Source: Novosphingobium sp. EMRT-2 (GTDB lineage Bacteria > Pseudomonadota > Alphaproteobacteria > Sphingomonadales > Sphingomonadaceae). Taken from it: DNA of 64,000 nt. The notes below the pieces were generated by a model. It was not told the origin of the DNA and made no database searches. It saw nothing but the letters and a program-made list of their open reading frames with translations. The translations under genes were made by a program, and so were the position numbers. Where the stretch lies: the NCBI RefSeq assembly GCF_005145025.1, contig NZ_CP039695.1:3333501-3397500 (forward strand), in the 5' to 3' direction. The number at the start of each line of letters is the position of its first letter. The first letter of the stretch is position 1. This document shows positions 36,510 through 45,068 of this stretch, in pieces.

Positions 36510-38089
36510 GCGAACAGCCCGTGCAGGAACCAGCGCGGGTCGCCTTTCTCGTCGAACAGGCCGTGGCGGAACATCCAGTAGCGCCGGCCTTCGCTATCCT
36601 CGATCCGGTAATAGTCGCGCGTGAGGCCGCCCAGCCGCCCGAGGTGCCCGTCCTGCCGCCGCCACCATTCGGGCGCGATCCGCTCCGGGCCTTCCGCCAG
36701 GCGCACCTCGTGGACCTTGCGCCGCCAGCGGAAGCGCTGCGGCGGTCCGTCCGGCACGCCGGCGATCACGGCGACCGGCTGGGGCGGATCGAACAGGGTG
36801 AGGGGGCGGAGCGCGACGTCGATCCCCGACAGGGAGGGCCATGTCGGAGTCGGGGCCGATGCCGTGCTTTCGATGGCGGGGCGCAGGCTTTGCGCGGCTT
36901 CGGGGATATGGGTGTCGGCGGGATGCAGGCGCGTGACCCGGTCCGCGCCGAGCCGCACGCTGAGCCGATCGATCAGGGCATCGAGGGTGTCGTCCGCCGC
37001 CGCGCGCCCGCCTTCCAGCGTATCCTGCCGGGGCGCGAGCGGCTCCACGCGGGGAACGTCGAGCAGGATCGCGTCGAAGCCGAAACCGGGATCGAGCGGA
37101 TCGGCCAGGGTATCGATCCGCTCGCGCATCAGGCGCAGCACCGTGGCGGGATCGCGCACCGGGTTGCCGGTATCGATCGCAAGGTGCCGCCGCGCGCCGT
37201 CGCTGCGCTCCAGCGTGACCGTGAACCGGCGCCCGCCCGCGTGCCGCTGCTCCATCTGCCGCGCCGCCTGCCGCAGCAGGTCCTCGATCACCTCCAGCGC
37301 ATCGTCGCTGCGGGTCAGCGGCTCGGCGAAGCGGGCCTCGGCCCGGACCGGGACAGGGGGCAGGCGCGGGGCGACAGGGCTGGCCGTTTCGCCCAGCAGC
37401 TGCCGCAGACGCATGACCGCGCTTTCGCCGAAGCGCGCCGCCAGCCCCGCCTGTGGCCGTCGGGCCAGATCGCCGATCGTGCGCAGCCCCGCGCGGCGCA
37501 GCGCGGTCAGGGCATCATCGGGCAGGTCGAGCGCGCTGACGGGCAGGGCGTGGATGTCGCCCTTGTTCTCGTCAACGCCATGCCGGGCCAGCGCCCGCGC
37601 GGCCATGGCGTTGCCGGCGAAAGCGTGGCGGGTGGTGGCCTGTGTCGCACTCAGGACGCGGCGCGCCAGCGCGTCCTCTCCGCCGAACAGGTGCGCGCAG
37701 CCGGTCACGTCGAGAATCAGCCCGTCGGGCGGATCGGGCGTGACGACCGGGGTGAAGCGCAGCATGGCGCGGGCCAGCCGCTCCAGCGCCTGCCGTTCGG
37801 CGGCGGGATCGCACGGCAGCGTGGCCAGCGTGGGGCAGCGCGCCCGTGCGTCCGCCAGCGTCATCCCGGCGGAAAGACCGGCCGCGCGGGCATGGCTGTC
37901 CACTTGCGCCAGGCGCAGGGCGTTGCCCGTGCGCATGACCAGCGCGAACGGCTCAGGCGGCGCGGGGAGGGACGAAGCCGCCGCTTCCCGCGCTCGCTCG
38001 CACGCCAGGTACGGGAACCACAGCGCCAGACAGCGCCGGTCCGTGATGGAGGGCGCGCTCCGCTTCCCGGAAGGTTCCATGATCCGCAT
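36506..38089 (-). CDS. imuB: ImuB, Y-family polymerase-like mutasome hub
   Basis: 527-residue Y-family-related protein that links DnaE2 to the sliding clamp. It begins near CLALWFPYLACERAR; the acidic catalytic triad of true Y polymerases is not evident, as expected for inactive ImuB. The little-finger region and the C-terminal tail (DYYRIEDSEGRRYWMFRHGLFDE) are typical. The start could be 38089 or 38080; either lies inside imuA, an overlap of about 130 bases. Confidence 0.9.
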   Translation of the reverse strand: MRIMEPSGKRSAPSITDRRCLALWFPYLACERAREAAASSLPAPPEPFALVMRTGNALRLAQVDSHARAAGLSAGMTLADARARCPTLATLPCDPAAERQALERLARAMLRFTPVVTPDPPDGLILDVTGCAHLFGGEDALARRVLSATQATTRHAFAGNAMAARALARHGVDENKGDIHALPVSALDLPDDALTALRRAGLRTIGDLARRPQAGLAARFGESAVMRLRQLLGETASPVAPRLPPVPVRAEARFAEPLTRSDDALEVIEDLLRQAARQMEQRHAGGRRFTVTLERSDGARRHLAIDTGNPVRDPATVLRLMRERIDTLADPLDPGFGFDAILLDVPRVEPLAPRQDTLEGGRAAADDTLDALIDRLSVRLGADRVTRLHPADTHIPEAAQSLRPAIESTASAPTPTWPSLSGIDVALRPLTLFDPPQPVAVIAGVPDGPPQRFRWRRKVHEVRLAEGPERIAPEWWRRQDGHLGRLGGLTRDYYRIEDSEGRRYWMFRHGLFDEKGDPRWFLHGLFA

Positions 38090-38726
38090 TCCATTCCAGC
38101 CGCCAGCGCAGGCCCCCCATGCCGCCGCGCTGGCGCAACAGTTCCGCTTCGATGGCCGGCCAGCCCGGTGCGCCTGCCTCCAGCGCCGTGGAAGGCGCGC
38201 TGGTGATGGCCCAGCGGGTGCGCGCCGCGCTGGGGCGGGGCGGGGCATCGCCGCGTAGCACGATCACTCCCTTGCCATCCTGTTCCGCCGCCAGCGCCAG
38301 GCGCCGGCTGGTGGTGAGGTCGTAGCGCGCCAGCCGGCCCTGCGTTTGCAGCAGGACCGTGCCGACGCCGGGGCAGCGGGCCGCTTCCAGCCCGGCGCGC
38401 AGCAGGTCCAGCTCGCTGGCCGTACGCACGATTACCAACTGCTCTGGCGCAAGGCCCAGGGCCGCTAGCCCTTCCGCGCAAGGCAGGACGGGAAAGGTCG
38501 CGGGGCCGGGGCCGCCGATCAGGAAGATCGCCTGCCCGTGCCTTTCATGCTCGCCCTTTCCACGCACAGCCGCCGACAGGGCAAAGGCCATGGCCGCCGC
38601 CCAGTCTTCCGGCGCGGCGTGGATTTCATGCAGCCCACCCGCATCGAGCGGCGGCATCCGTGCGGAAACCCGTTCCCTTGCCCCGGGCCGCAGGGGCCGG
38701 CCGAGTGGAAAGACGTTGCCAGTCAT
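37953..38726 (-). CDS. imuA: ImuA, RecA-like mutasome protein
   Basis: 257-residue RecA/SulA-like protein of the imuABC SOS cassette. A degenerate RecA core is visible (LIGGPGPATFP, then QLVIVRTASELDLLRAGLEAA and the C-terminal RWRLEWNADHGTFREAE). The ATG at 38726 is preferred: longer readings to 38783 run through the LexA box and are not conserved-looking. The 3' end overlaps imuB by about 130 bases. Confidence 0.87.
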   Translation of the reverse strand: MTGNVFPLGRPLRPGARERVSARMPPLDAGGLHEIHAAPEDWAAAMAFALSAAVRGKGEHERHGQAIFLIGGPGPATFPVLPCAEGLAALGLAPEQLVIVRTASELDLLRAGLEAARCPGVGTVLLQTQGRLARYDLTTSRRLALAAEQDGKGVIVLRGDAPPRPSAARTRWAITSAPSTALEAGAPGWPAIEAELLRQRGGMGGLRWRLEWNADHGTFREAERALHHGPALSGAVVPVPGVRASAGSGGFVPPRAA

Positions 38727-38744
38727 ACTCCGAATCACATAGTT

Positions 38745-38759
38745 GTTCTCTTTATGTTC
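38745..38759 (-). promoter_or_regulatory. LexA (SOS) box upstream of imuA
   Basis: GTTC at 38745-38748 and GTTC at 38756-38759 are separated by exactly seven bases, the direct-repeat LexA operator of alphaproteobacteria (GTTC-N7-GTTC). On the coding strand it reads GAAC-N7-GAAC and ends 18 bases before the imuA start, so it would cover the promoter. Confidence 0.85.
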
Positions 38760-38810
38760 CAACTTTGAGGGGGATTTGTCCATCGCCGATGATGGAGTGG
38801 GGACGAACGT

Positions 38811-40052
38811 CTAAAGCAGCGCCCAGCCGGCCAGCGCCGCAGCCGATGCCACCAGCGAAGCGGCGAGCGGCAAGGCGGCGCGCACGCCGCCGGCGCGCCA
38901 GCCGATTACCGCGGTCATGCCGGCCTTGACCGCGGTATTGGCCAGGATCGGGGCGGACAGGACAAGACCGGCGGTGCGTCCGTCCAGCGCGTCTGCGGGA
39001 AGGTTGGCGAGCGTCAGCACGGCCGCGTCCACGTCGGACACGCCGATCAGCCCCAGCACCACCGCGATGCCGCTGCTGCCGAAGCGGGACAGCGCCCAAC
39101 GCGCCGCCAGCGACAGCACGGCGACCAGACCCGCCAGCAGCAGGGCAGGGGCAAAGCTGAGCGGATTGCCCAGCGTTACTTCCCCGGTTCGCGTTTCCTG
39201 TCCGCGCCAGGCGATCAGCGCCAGCAGCCCGGCAACGAGCGTGGCAGGCGCCATGGCTACCGCAAGCGAGGGCAGGGCACGCGGCACGAGTGCCAGCACC
39301 AGCAGTTGCACGCGCACGAACATGACGATGGAAGCCAGCGCGATTCCGGCGGTCAGGGCCCCGCGCGCTTCGGGTTCGGAACGCAAACGGCGCGCATATT
39401 CCGCCGTCACCGCCGTCGACGAGACGATGGCCCCGGTCAGCGCGACGAACAGGATGCCGCGATTGGTCCCGTAGCGCCGCGTCACGACATAACCCGCGAA
39501 CGACAGGCCGGTCACGAAGACCACGACCAGCCAGATACGGCGCGGGTTCCACGCCTCGTAGGGGCCATAGGCAGCATCCGGAAGCAAGGGGAGCACGACC
39601 AGCGCGACCAGTACGAAGCGGGCGGCCGCCTCCACCTCCTCGGCGTTCAGGCCCCTGAGCAGCGCATGCATCGATTGCCGGCCACTTAGGATCGCGAACA
39701 TCGCTGCCGCCGCGCCGAGCGCCACGGTCGGCGAAATACGCACCGCGACCAGCCCAACGCCGAATGTCAGCATCGCCGCGATCGTCGTCGTGGCGGACAG
39801 CCGGTTTTCGCGCATGGTGCGGACATAGCCGACGACAAGGACCGCCAGCGTGCCGAGGCCGATGACCGCAGCCAGGCCATCGCCCAGCAATCCCGCGATG
39901 CCGCCCAGCAGACCGATAAGCCCGAACGTGCGGAACCCCGCGACCCGGTTGCCTTCGCCTTCTGCGCGCTGGCTGAAGCCGCGTTCGATCCCCACCAGCA
40001 GCCCGGCGGCAACCGCGGCAAGCAGGCCGATGAGGGAAGACGGCGCCGCCAT
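38811..40052 (-). CDS. MgtC/SapB family membrane protein with DUF4010
   Basis: 413 residues with 11-13 membrane segments. The N-terminal MgtC-like domain has LLVGIERGFSQR and GFRTFGLIGLLG; the rest is DUF4010 (GAIVSSTAVTAEYARR; LGLIGVSDVDAAVLTLA). Related two-domain proteins are of unknown transport function; a link to divalent cations is suspected from MgtC. It lies 7 bases after the VIT/CCC1 gene, suggesting cotranscription. The ATG at 40052 is the first good start. Confidence 0.83.
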   Translation of the reverse strand: MAAPSSLIGLLAAVAAGLLVGIERGFSQRAEGEGNRVAGFRTFGLIGLLGGIAGLLGDGLAAVIGLGTLAVLVVGYVRTMRENRLSATTTIAAMLTFGVGLVAVRISPTVALGAAAAMFAILSGRQSMHALLRGLNAEEVEAAARFVLVALVVLPLLPDAAYGPYEAWNPRRIWLVVVFVTGLSFAGYVVTRRYGTNRGILFVALTGAIVSSTAVTAEYARRLRSEPEARGALTAGIALASIVMFVRVQLLVLALVPRALPSLAVAMAPATLVAGLLALIAWRGQETRTGEVTLGNPLSFAPALLLAGLVAVLSLAARWALSRFGSSGIAVVLGLIGVSDVDAAVLTLANLPADALDGRTAGLVLSAPILANTAVKAGMTAVIGWRAGGVRAALPLAASLVASAAALAGWALL

Positions 40053-40059
40053 CAACGGG

Positions 40060-40767
40060 TCAGACGCTCGCGCCCACCAGTCGGCCGATCCCGGCGGTAA
40101 TGGCCATGGCCAGCGCCCCCCAGAATACCACGCGCAAGACCGGCCGCGCCGGGCTGGCCCCGCCCGCCCGCGCACCGATCCAGCCGAGCAGGGCGAGGAA
40201 CAGGATCGACCCCACCGCTTCGCCCGCCACGGTCACGCCTGCGGGCAGAATGGCGGCAAGGATAACCGGCAGCAGCGCTCCGGCGGTGAAGGTCGCCGCA
40301 GAGGTGAAGGCAGCCGTGACCGGGCGCGCGGTCGTCAGTTCGGTGATGTGCAGTTCGTCGCGGGCATGGGCGCCCAGGGCATCGCGCGCCATCATCTGCG
40401 CGGCGACGCTGCGCGCCAGATCGGGTTCCACCCCGCGTTCGACATAGAAGCCGGCCAACTCATCGAGTTCGGCTTCGGACTGGGTCGCCAGTTCCTGCCG
40501 TTCGCGATCCAGGTCGGCGCGTTCGGTGTCGGACTGGGAACTGACAGAGACATATTCGCCAGCGGCCATCGACATCGCCCCGGCGACCAGCCCGGCGATT
40601 CCCGAAACCAGCAGCGAGGAGCGTGAAGCGCCCGATGCCGCCACGCCGATGATCAGGCTGGCGGTGGAGACGATGCCGTCGTTGGCGCCCAGCACGGCCG
40701 CGCGCAGCCAGCCGATCCGGGCGACGAGATGGCTTTCGCGATGATGTGGCATCAGGGGACGGCGCAA
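40060..40767 (-). CDS. VIT1/CCC1-family iron/manganese transporter
   Basis: 235 residues with five membrane segments, of the VIT1/CCC1 family that moves Fe2+ or Mn2+ out of the cytoplasm or into compartments. Signatures: RIGWLRAAVLGANDGIVSTASLIIGVA and AGAMSMAAGEYVSVSSQSDTERAD; the Glu-rich metal-binding loop (RERQELATQSEAELDEL) follows. A TTG start at 40767 has AAAGGAA just upstream; ATG at 40752 is the alternative. Paired with the MgtC/DUF4010 gene. Confidence 0.88.
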   Translation of the reverse strand: MRRPLMPHHRESHLVARIGWLRAAVLGANDGIVSTASLIIGVAASGASRSSLLVSGIAGLVAGAMSMAAGEYVSVSSQSDTERADLDRERQELATQSEAELDELAGFYVERGVEPDLARSVAAQMMARDALGAHARDELHITELTTARPVTAAFTSAATFTAGALLPVILAAILPAGVTVAGEAVGSILFLALLGWIGARAGGASPARPVLRVVFWGALAMAITAGIGRLVGASV

Positions 40768-40837
40768 GGCGGTTCCTTTCCTTTGGTTGCGACGGTCTTA
40801 CACCGCCATGAAGGGGCGTGCCACGTCGCATCCGTCC

Positions 40838-40854
40838 TATAACCCCAGGTTATA
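40838..40854. promoter_or_regulatory. T-N11-A palindrome upstream of dgcN, probable LysR-regulator site
   Basis: TATAACC at 40838-40844 and GGTTATA at 40848-40854 are perfect 7-base arms around CCA. The core ATAACCCCAGGTTAT contains the LysR-type T-N11-A pattern. It lies 76 bases before dgcN, a usual distance for a LysR recognition site. The LysR gene at 42961 in the same cluster is the likely binder. Confidence 0.6.
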
Positions 40855-40929
40855 GAGGGCGTCCCTCTTTGGGCTTGGCGATAGCGTCACAACCCGCGAA
40901 ACCGATCGCGAACCGAACGAGGAAACAGC

Positions 40930-41940
40930 ATGATCCCCGGCCCCTATCTGGTCTATCTTGGCGCGGTTACCGATCCGCTGGCGGCCAAGACGGCGCGTGG
41001 CATCGCGTTCTGGCGTCCCGGCCTGGCGATTGCCGAAATGGCCGAACCGGGCTGCCCGGTCACGGTGGGCCTGCCCCGGATGAGCCTTGCCGAAGCCGTG
41101 GCGGCCGGCGCGCGGACGGCGGTGCTGGGCTATGCCAATGCCGGCGGGGTGATGGACGCGGGAACGGTGGCCTTCTGCCTGGAAGCCCTGGGCGCGGGGC
41201 TGCATGTCGCCTCGGGCCTGCACGCCCGCCTTGCCGGCAATCCGGCGATACGGGCCGCGGCGGAAACCGCCGGGCTTTCGCTGTTCGACGTGCGCGAACC
41301 GCCCGCTTCGCTCCCGCTCGGCACCGGGCGCAGGCGCGCGGGGAATCGGCTGCTGACGGTGGGAACCGATTGCGCGGTCGGCAAGATGTATTCCACGCTG
41401 GCGATCGAGCGCGAATTGCGCCGCCGGGGCGTTGCGGCCGATTTCCGCGCCACGGGGCAGACCGGCATCCTGATCGCCGGGTCGGGCGTGCCGATCGATG
41501 CGGTGATCGCCGATTTCATCGCCGGGGCCGCCGAATGGCTTTCGCCCGACCGCCACGATGGCGGCTGGGATCTGATCGAGGGGCAAGGGTCGCTGTTCCA
41601 TCCCTCCTATGCGGGCGTTTCGCTGGGCCTGCTGCACGGCGCGCAGGCGAGGGCGCTGGTGCTGTGCCACGAGGCGGGACGCGAGACGATCCGCCACGCC
41701 GGGGACTATCTGGTGCCGGTGCTGGCCGAATGCCTGGCGCGCAATCTGGAAGCGGCGCGCCTGACCAGCCCGGACGTGATCGCGGTGGGCGTCGCGGTCA
41801 ACACGTCGGCGCTGCCAGCGCAGGAAGCACAGGCATACTGCCGGCGCGTGGAGGATAAACTGGGTCTTCCGTGCCAGGACCCGGTGGCGATGGGTGTGGA
41901 GCGGATCGTGGATCGGCTGCTGGCATGTTGCGCAGCGTAG
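40930..41940 (+). CDS. dgcN: DUF1611 family protein, probable D-glutamate N-acetyltransferase
   Basis: 336-residue DUF1611 protein. A P-loop-like stretch GTDCAVGKMYS is at 145-155; the N-terminal Rossmann-like part includes GYANAGG. A DUF1611 member beside an enolase-superfamily racemase and a LysR regulator matches the described marine-bacterial dgcN-dgcA-dgcR unit, in which DgcN acetylates D-glutamate. The function is inferred from this gene set, not from visible catalytic residues. The racemase gene overlaps its end by 16 bases. Confidence 0.72.
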   Translation: MIPGPYLVYLGAVTDPLAAKTARGIAFWRPGLAIAEMAEPGCPVTVGLPRMSLAEAVAAGARTAVLGYANAGGVMDAGTVAFCLEALGAGLHVASGLHARLAGNPAIRAAAETAGLSLFDVREPPASLPLGTGRRRAGNRLLTVGTDCAVGKMYSTLAIERELRRRGVAADFRATGQTGILIAGSGVPIDAVIADFIAGAAEWLSPDRHDGGWDLIEGQGSLFHPSYAGVSLGLLHGAQARALVLCHEAGRETIRHAGDYLVPVLAECLARNLEAARLTSPDVIAVGVAVNTSALPAQEAQAYCRRVEDKLGLPCQDPVAMGVERIVDRLLACCAA

Positions 41941-42917
41941 ATATTCGCGTCGAATGCTGGCCCTTGCGCGCGCCGTTCCGGATAGCGCGGGGCGCGCGCA
42001 CGGACATCGCGGTGGCGGTCGTCACGATCGGCGAAGGGAGCGTGGCCGGGCGGGGCGTTGTCGGTCGGGGCGAGGGCACGCCGTCCGCCCGCTACGGCGA
42101 GACGCCGGAATCCGTGCGTATGCAGATCGAAGCCGCGATACCGGCGCTGCAGGCCGGTTGCGACCGCGCGGCGCTGCGCACGCTGATGCCGCCCGGCAGC
42201 GCGCGCAATGCGATCGATGCCGCGCTGTGGGATCTGGAAGCGCGCCAGGCCGCATGCATCGCGCCCGCGCTTCCGCCCCTGGTCAGCGCGCAAACCGTGT
42301 CAATCGACCGGCCCGGGGCAATGGCGCAAGCCGCGCGCAGGCTGGCGCGGGCGCAGCTGGTCAAGGTCAAGCTCGATGCCGCCGATCCGGAAGCCTGCCT
42401 GCGCGCGGTGCGGTGCAGCCTGCCGGACACGACGCTGATCGTCGATGCCAACGAAGCCTGGACGATGCCGCTGCTGGTGGCGATGCAGCCGGTGCTGGCG
42501 GAACTGGGCATTGCGTTGCTGGAACAGCCGTTGCCGGCCGGGCAGGATGGCGCGTTGGCAGACTTCACGGCGCAGGTGCCGATCTGTGCCGACGAATCTT
42601 GCCACGTCGCTGCCGATATCCCTCGGTTGCGCGGGCTTTACCGGTTCGTGAACATCAAGCTCGACAAGACTGGCGGACTGACCGAGGCGCTGGCGCTGTA
42701 CGACGCGGCGCGGGCCGCAGGCTTGGGCGTGATGGTCGGCTGCATGCTGGCGACCTCGCTCGGCATCGCGCCGGCGCTGCGGATCGCCGCACGCGCCGAT
42801 TTCGTCGATGTCGATGGCCCGTGGTGGCTGCTTGAGGACCGGTCGGGCGGGTTGCGCGTGCTGGACGATGGTGTTGTCGTACCACCGCAGCCGGGCTTCT
42901 GGGGCGGTATTGCCTGA
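41925..42917 (+). CDS. dgcA: Enolase-superfamily racemase/epimerase, probable N-acetyl-D-glutamate racemase
   Basis: 330 residues, related to Ala-Glu dipeptide epimerases. All superfamily residues are visible: KVK with Lys147 and Lys149, metal ligands Asp174 (VDANEAW), Glu200 (LEQP) and Asp223 (CADES), and the opposite-face Lys245 (NIKLDKTGG). Two lysines facing each other fit racemisation. Next to dgcN the likely role is turning N-acetyl-D-glutamate into the L form; without that context it would be called dipeptide epimerase. The ATG at 41925 lies inside dgcN. Confidence 0.78.
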   Translation: MLRSVDIRVECWPLRAPFRIARGARTDIAVAVVTIGEGSVAGRGVVGRGEGTPSARYGETPESVRMQIEAAIPALQAGCDRAALRTLMPPGSARNAIDAALWDLEARQAACIAPALPPLVSAQTVSIDRPGAMAQAARRLARAQLVKVKLDAADPEACLRAVRCSLPDTTLIVDANEAWTMPLLVAMQPVLAELGIALLEQPLPAGQDGALADFTAQVPICADESCHVAADIPRLRGLYRFVNIKLDKTGGLTEALALYDAARAAGLGVMVGCMLATSLGIAPALRIAARADFVDVDGPWWLLEDRSGGLRVLDDGVVVPPQPGFWGGIA

Positions 42918-42960
42918 GGATCGGGCTTGCCAGGCGCGGACGTGCCCATAAGGTCGCCGC

Positions 42961-43845
42961 ATGATCAGCCTGCGGCATATCGAGGTGTTCCACGCCGTCT
43001 ATCAGACCGGATCGCTCAGCGGCGCGGCGCGGTTGCTGGGCGTGTCGCAGCCATCGGTGGGCAAGGTGCTGCGCCACGCCGAAACGCGGCTGGGCTTCGC
43101 GCTGTTCCGCGTGGTCAAGGGGCGGCTGGTGCCGACCGACGAGGCGCACGAACTGTTCGCGGATGCCATCGCGGTGCGGCACAGCGTGGACATGCTGCGC
43201 GAATCCGCCCGCAACCTGCGCCGGATCGAGCAAGGCCGGCTGCGCGTGGCGATGATCCATTCGCTGGGGCTGGAGGTGGTTCCCGATGCGGTGGCCGCGT
43301 TCGCCGCGCGGCATCCTGGCGTTTCGATCGATTTGCGGACGCTGCACAGCGAGGAGCTGGTCGAGGCGCTGCAGGCCCGCACCAGCGATATCGTGATCGG
43401 CTACGACGCGCCGCGCCACCCCCGGCTGGCGCCCGTCATGCTCGGGACCGGCCAGATCGTGTTGTTGTTTCGCCGGCAGGATATTCCCGATCCTCCGGAG
43501 CGGATCGCGCTGGAGGACGTCCGCCACCTGCGCGTGATCGAACTGCTCAACGACGGCACCATCGGCAGGTTGCTGAGCCGTCGGCAGCCCACCGCGGATG
43601 ACGGCGCCCCGGTGATCCAGACGAAGACCTATTTCGTGGCGGCGGCCCTGGTCGAACGCGGGCTGGGCGTGGCGATCATGGACGAATTCACCGCCCGGGC
43701 CTGCGCCAGCGAAGCCATGGATTATCGCCCGTTGAACGAAGCGATGCGCTTTGATGTGATCGCCGCGCATCTCGAAGACCGGCCGCTTTCCACCGATTCG
43801 CACCATTTCCTCGAATGTGTCCGGGGTGCCTTGGCCACGCGGTGA
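42961..43845 (+). CDS. LysR-family regulator, probable DgcR
   Basis: 294 residues. The N-terminal winged helix is MISLRHIEVFHAVYQTGSLSGAARLLGVSQPSVGKVL; the effector domain starts near residue 90 (LRVAMIHSLGLEVVPDAVAAF). It follows dgcA by 43 bases on the same strand, and a T-N11-A palindrome lies before dgcN, so autonomous control of the cluster is plausible. The DgcR name is inferred from context. Confidence 0.83.
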   Translation: MISLRHIEVFHAVYQTGSLSGAARLLGVSQPSVGKVLRHAETRLGFALFRVVKGRLVPTDEAHELFADAIAVRHSVDMLRESARNLRRIEQGRLRVAMIHSLGLEVVPDAVAAFAARHPGVSIDLRTLHSEELVEALQARTSDIVIGYDAPRHPRLAPVMLGTGQIVLLFRRQDIPDPPERIALEDVRHLRVIELLNDGTIGRLLSRRQPTADDGAPVIQTKTYFVAAALVERGLGVAIMDEFTARACASEAMDYRPLNEAMRFDVIAAHLEDRPLSTDSHHFLECVRGALATR

Positions 43846-43884
43846 GGGCACCTTTGCCCTTGCCTGATGGCCGTTCCTGTGTAG

Positions 43885-43902
43885 TTTAACTGATCGATTA
43901 AA
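43885..43902. promoter_or_regulatory. TetR-like palindrome upstream of the acyl-CoA dehydrogenase cluster
   Basis: TTTAACTGATCGATTAAA is an imperfect 18-bp palindrome (arms TTTAA/TTAAA, GATC centre, two mismatched pairs). It is 60 bases before the first acyl-CoA dehydrogenase start. Its form matches the 6802-6817 palindrome, which has GGCC instead of GATC in the centre. A TetR/FadR-like repressor encoded elsewhere is likely. Confidence 0.55.
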
Positions 43903-43961
43903 AGAGGGTGGCGGCGCGCGCTGGATCTTGGCCGAACGCCGCGGGGAAAGGGGGGCGTGAA

Positions 43962-45068
43962 ATGTCTATCCTTCTGGACGAGGGACAGCAGGCGATTGCG
44001 ACGGAATCCCGCCGCGTGCTGGAGGCGCGGTCGGACAAGGGGCGCTTGCTGGGCTTGCTGGAACAGGTGGGCGCTTGCGACGCGGTGTTCCGGGATACGG
44101 CGGTGGAGCAGGGCTGGACGGCGCTGGCGATCGCGGAAGAGCATGGCGGGCTTGGCCTTGGCCTGATCGAGCTGGGGCTGGTGGCGCAGGCGGCGGGCGG
44201 GGTGATCGCCGGCGCGCCGTTTCTGACGGTGGGCTATGGCGCGGCGCGGGTGCTGGCCGAGGCTGGATCGGCCGAGGTGCAGGCGGCATGGCTCCCCCGG
44301 CTGGCGAGCGGCGAAGCGACGGCGACCGTGGCCTTCGCGGAAGGCAACGCACCCCTGCCGCCACGCCCGACCACGACCTTCGCAGGCGGGCGGCTGACCG
44401 GCGTGAAGGAAGGCGTGGTGGCGGGGCTTGCCGCGGACATCGCGGTGGTCTGGGCCACGAGCGCGGGCGAGCCCGCGCTGGTGCTCGTCGAACTCTCAGC
44501 GGCGACGCGCAACCCGGTGGACGGCTTCGACAACAGCCGCCTCTATGCCGACCTGGCCTTTGCCGAGGCGCCGGCCACGTTGCTCGCGCAGGGCGATGCG
44601 GCGCGCGCGCTGGCGCTGGACGTGCTGGCGCGGATGGCGGTGGTGACGGCGCACGAGCAGACCGGCGGGGCCGAGGCGATGCTGACGATCGCGCGCGACT
44701 ATGCCGTGACGCGCAAGGCCTTCGGCCAGCCGATCGGCGCGTTCCAGTCGGTCAAGCACCGCATCGCCGAGCTTTACGGGCTGGTCGAGATCGCGCGGGC
44801 CAACTGCATCCACGCGGCGGCGCTGGCCGATGCTCCTGGCGGGGCGGCCGGCTTCCTGCTCGCGGCGGCCGATGCGCGGATTTCCGCGACCGAGGCCTAT
44901 GACACCGCCGCGCGCGATTGCGTGCAGATTCATGGCGGGATCGGCGTGACCTGGGAGCAGGGGCTGCACCTGCACATGCGCCGCGCGCGCAGCCTGGCGA
45001 TCGAGCAAGGCAACCTGCTGTTCTGGGAAGACCTGCTGGTCGATCACCTGACGGGAGAAGTGGCATGA
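43962..45068 (+). CDS. Acyl-CoA dehydrogenase (first of three)
   Basis: 368-residue flavin enzyme that would desaturate an acyl-CoA. It carries the C-terminal ACAD signature ARDYAVTRKAFGQPIGAFQSVKHRIAE and QIHGGIGVTWEQGLHLHMRRA. Its N-terminal and middle domains are divergent and short, as in the non-canonical subunits of alpha2beta2 ACADs in steroid side-chain catabolism. It overlaps the next ACAD gene (ATGA), which fits a hetero-oligomer. The start at 43962 follows a purine-rich GGGGAAAGGGGGG stretch. Confidence 0.87.
   Translation: MSILLDEGQQAIATESRRVLEARSDKGRLLGLLEQVGACDAVFRDTAVEQGWTALAIAEEHGGLGLGLIELGLVAQAAGGVIAGAPFLTVGYGAARVLAEAGSAEVQAAWLPRLASGEATATVAFAEGNAPLPPRPTTTFAGGRLTGVKEGVVAGLAADIAVVWATSAGEPALVLVELSAATRNPVDGFDNSRLYADLAFAEAPATLLAQGDAARALALDVLARMAVVTAHEQTGGAEAMLTIARDYAVTRKAFGQPIGAFQSVKHRIAELYGLVEIARANCIHAAALADAPGGAAGFLLAAADARISATEAYDTAARDCVQIHGGIGVTWEQGLHLHMRRARSLAIEQGNLLFWEDLLVDHLTGEVA

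Noticed and set aside
33924..36581. Open frame of 885 codons on the plus strand
   Set aside because: It lies antisense to dnaE2 and gives a His/Arg/Gln/Ala-rich sequence without family motifs; it is a GC-rich shadow of the real gene.
38727..38783. Upstream extension of ImuA
   Set aside because: It would place the LexA box inside the coding region, and the extra residues (Lys/Asn/Glu-rich) do not resemble ImuA.
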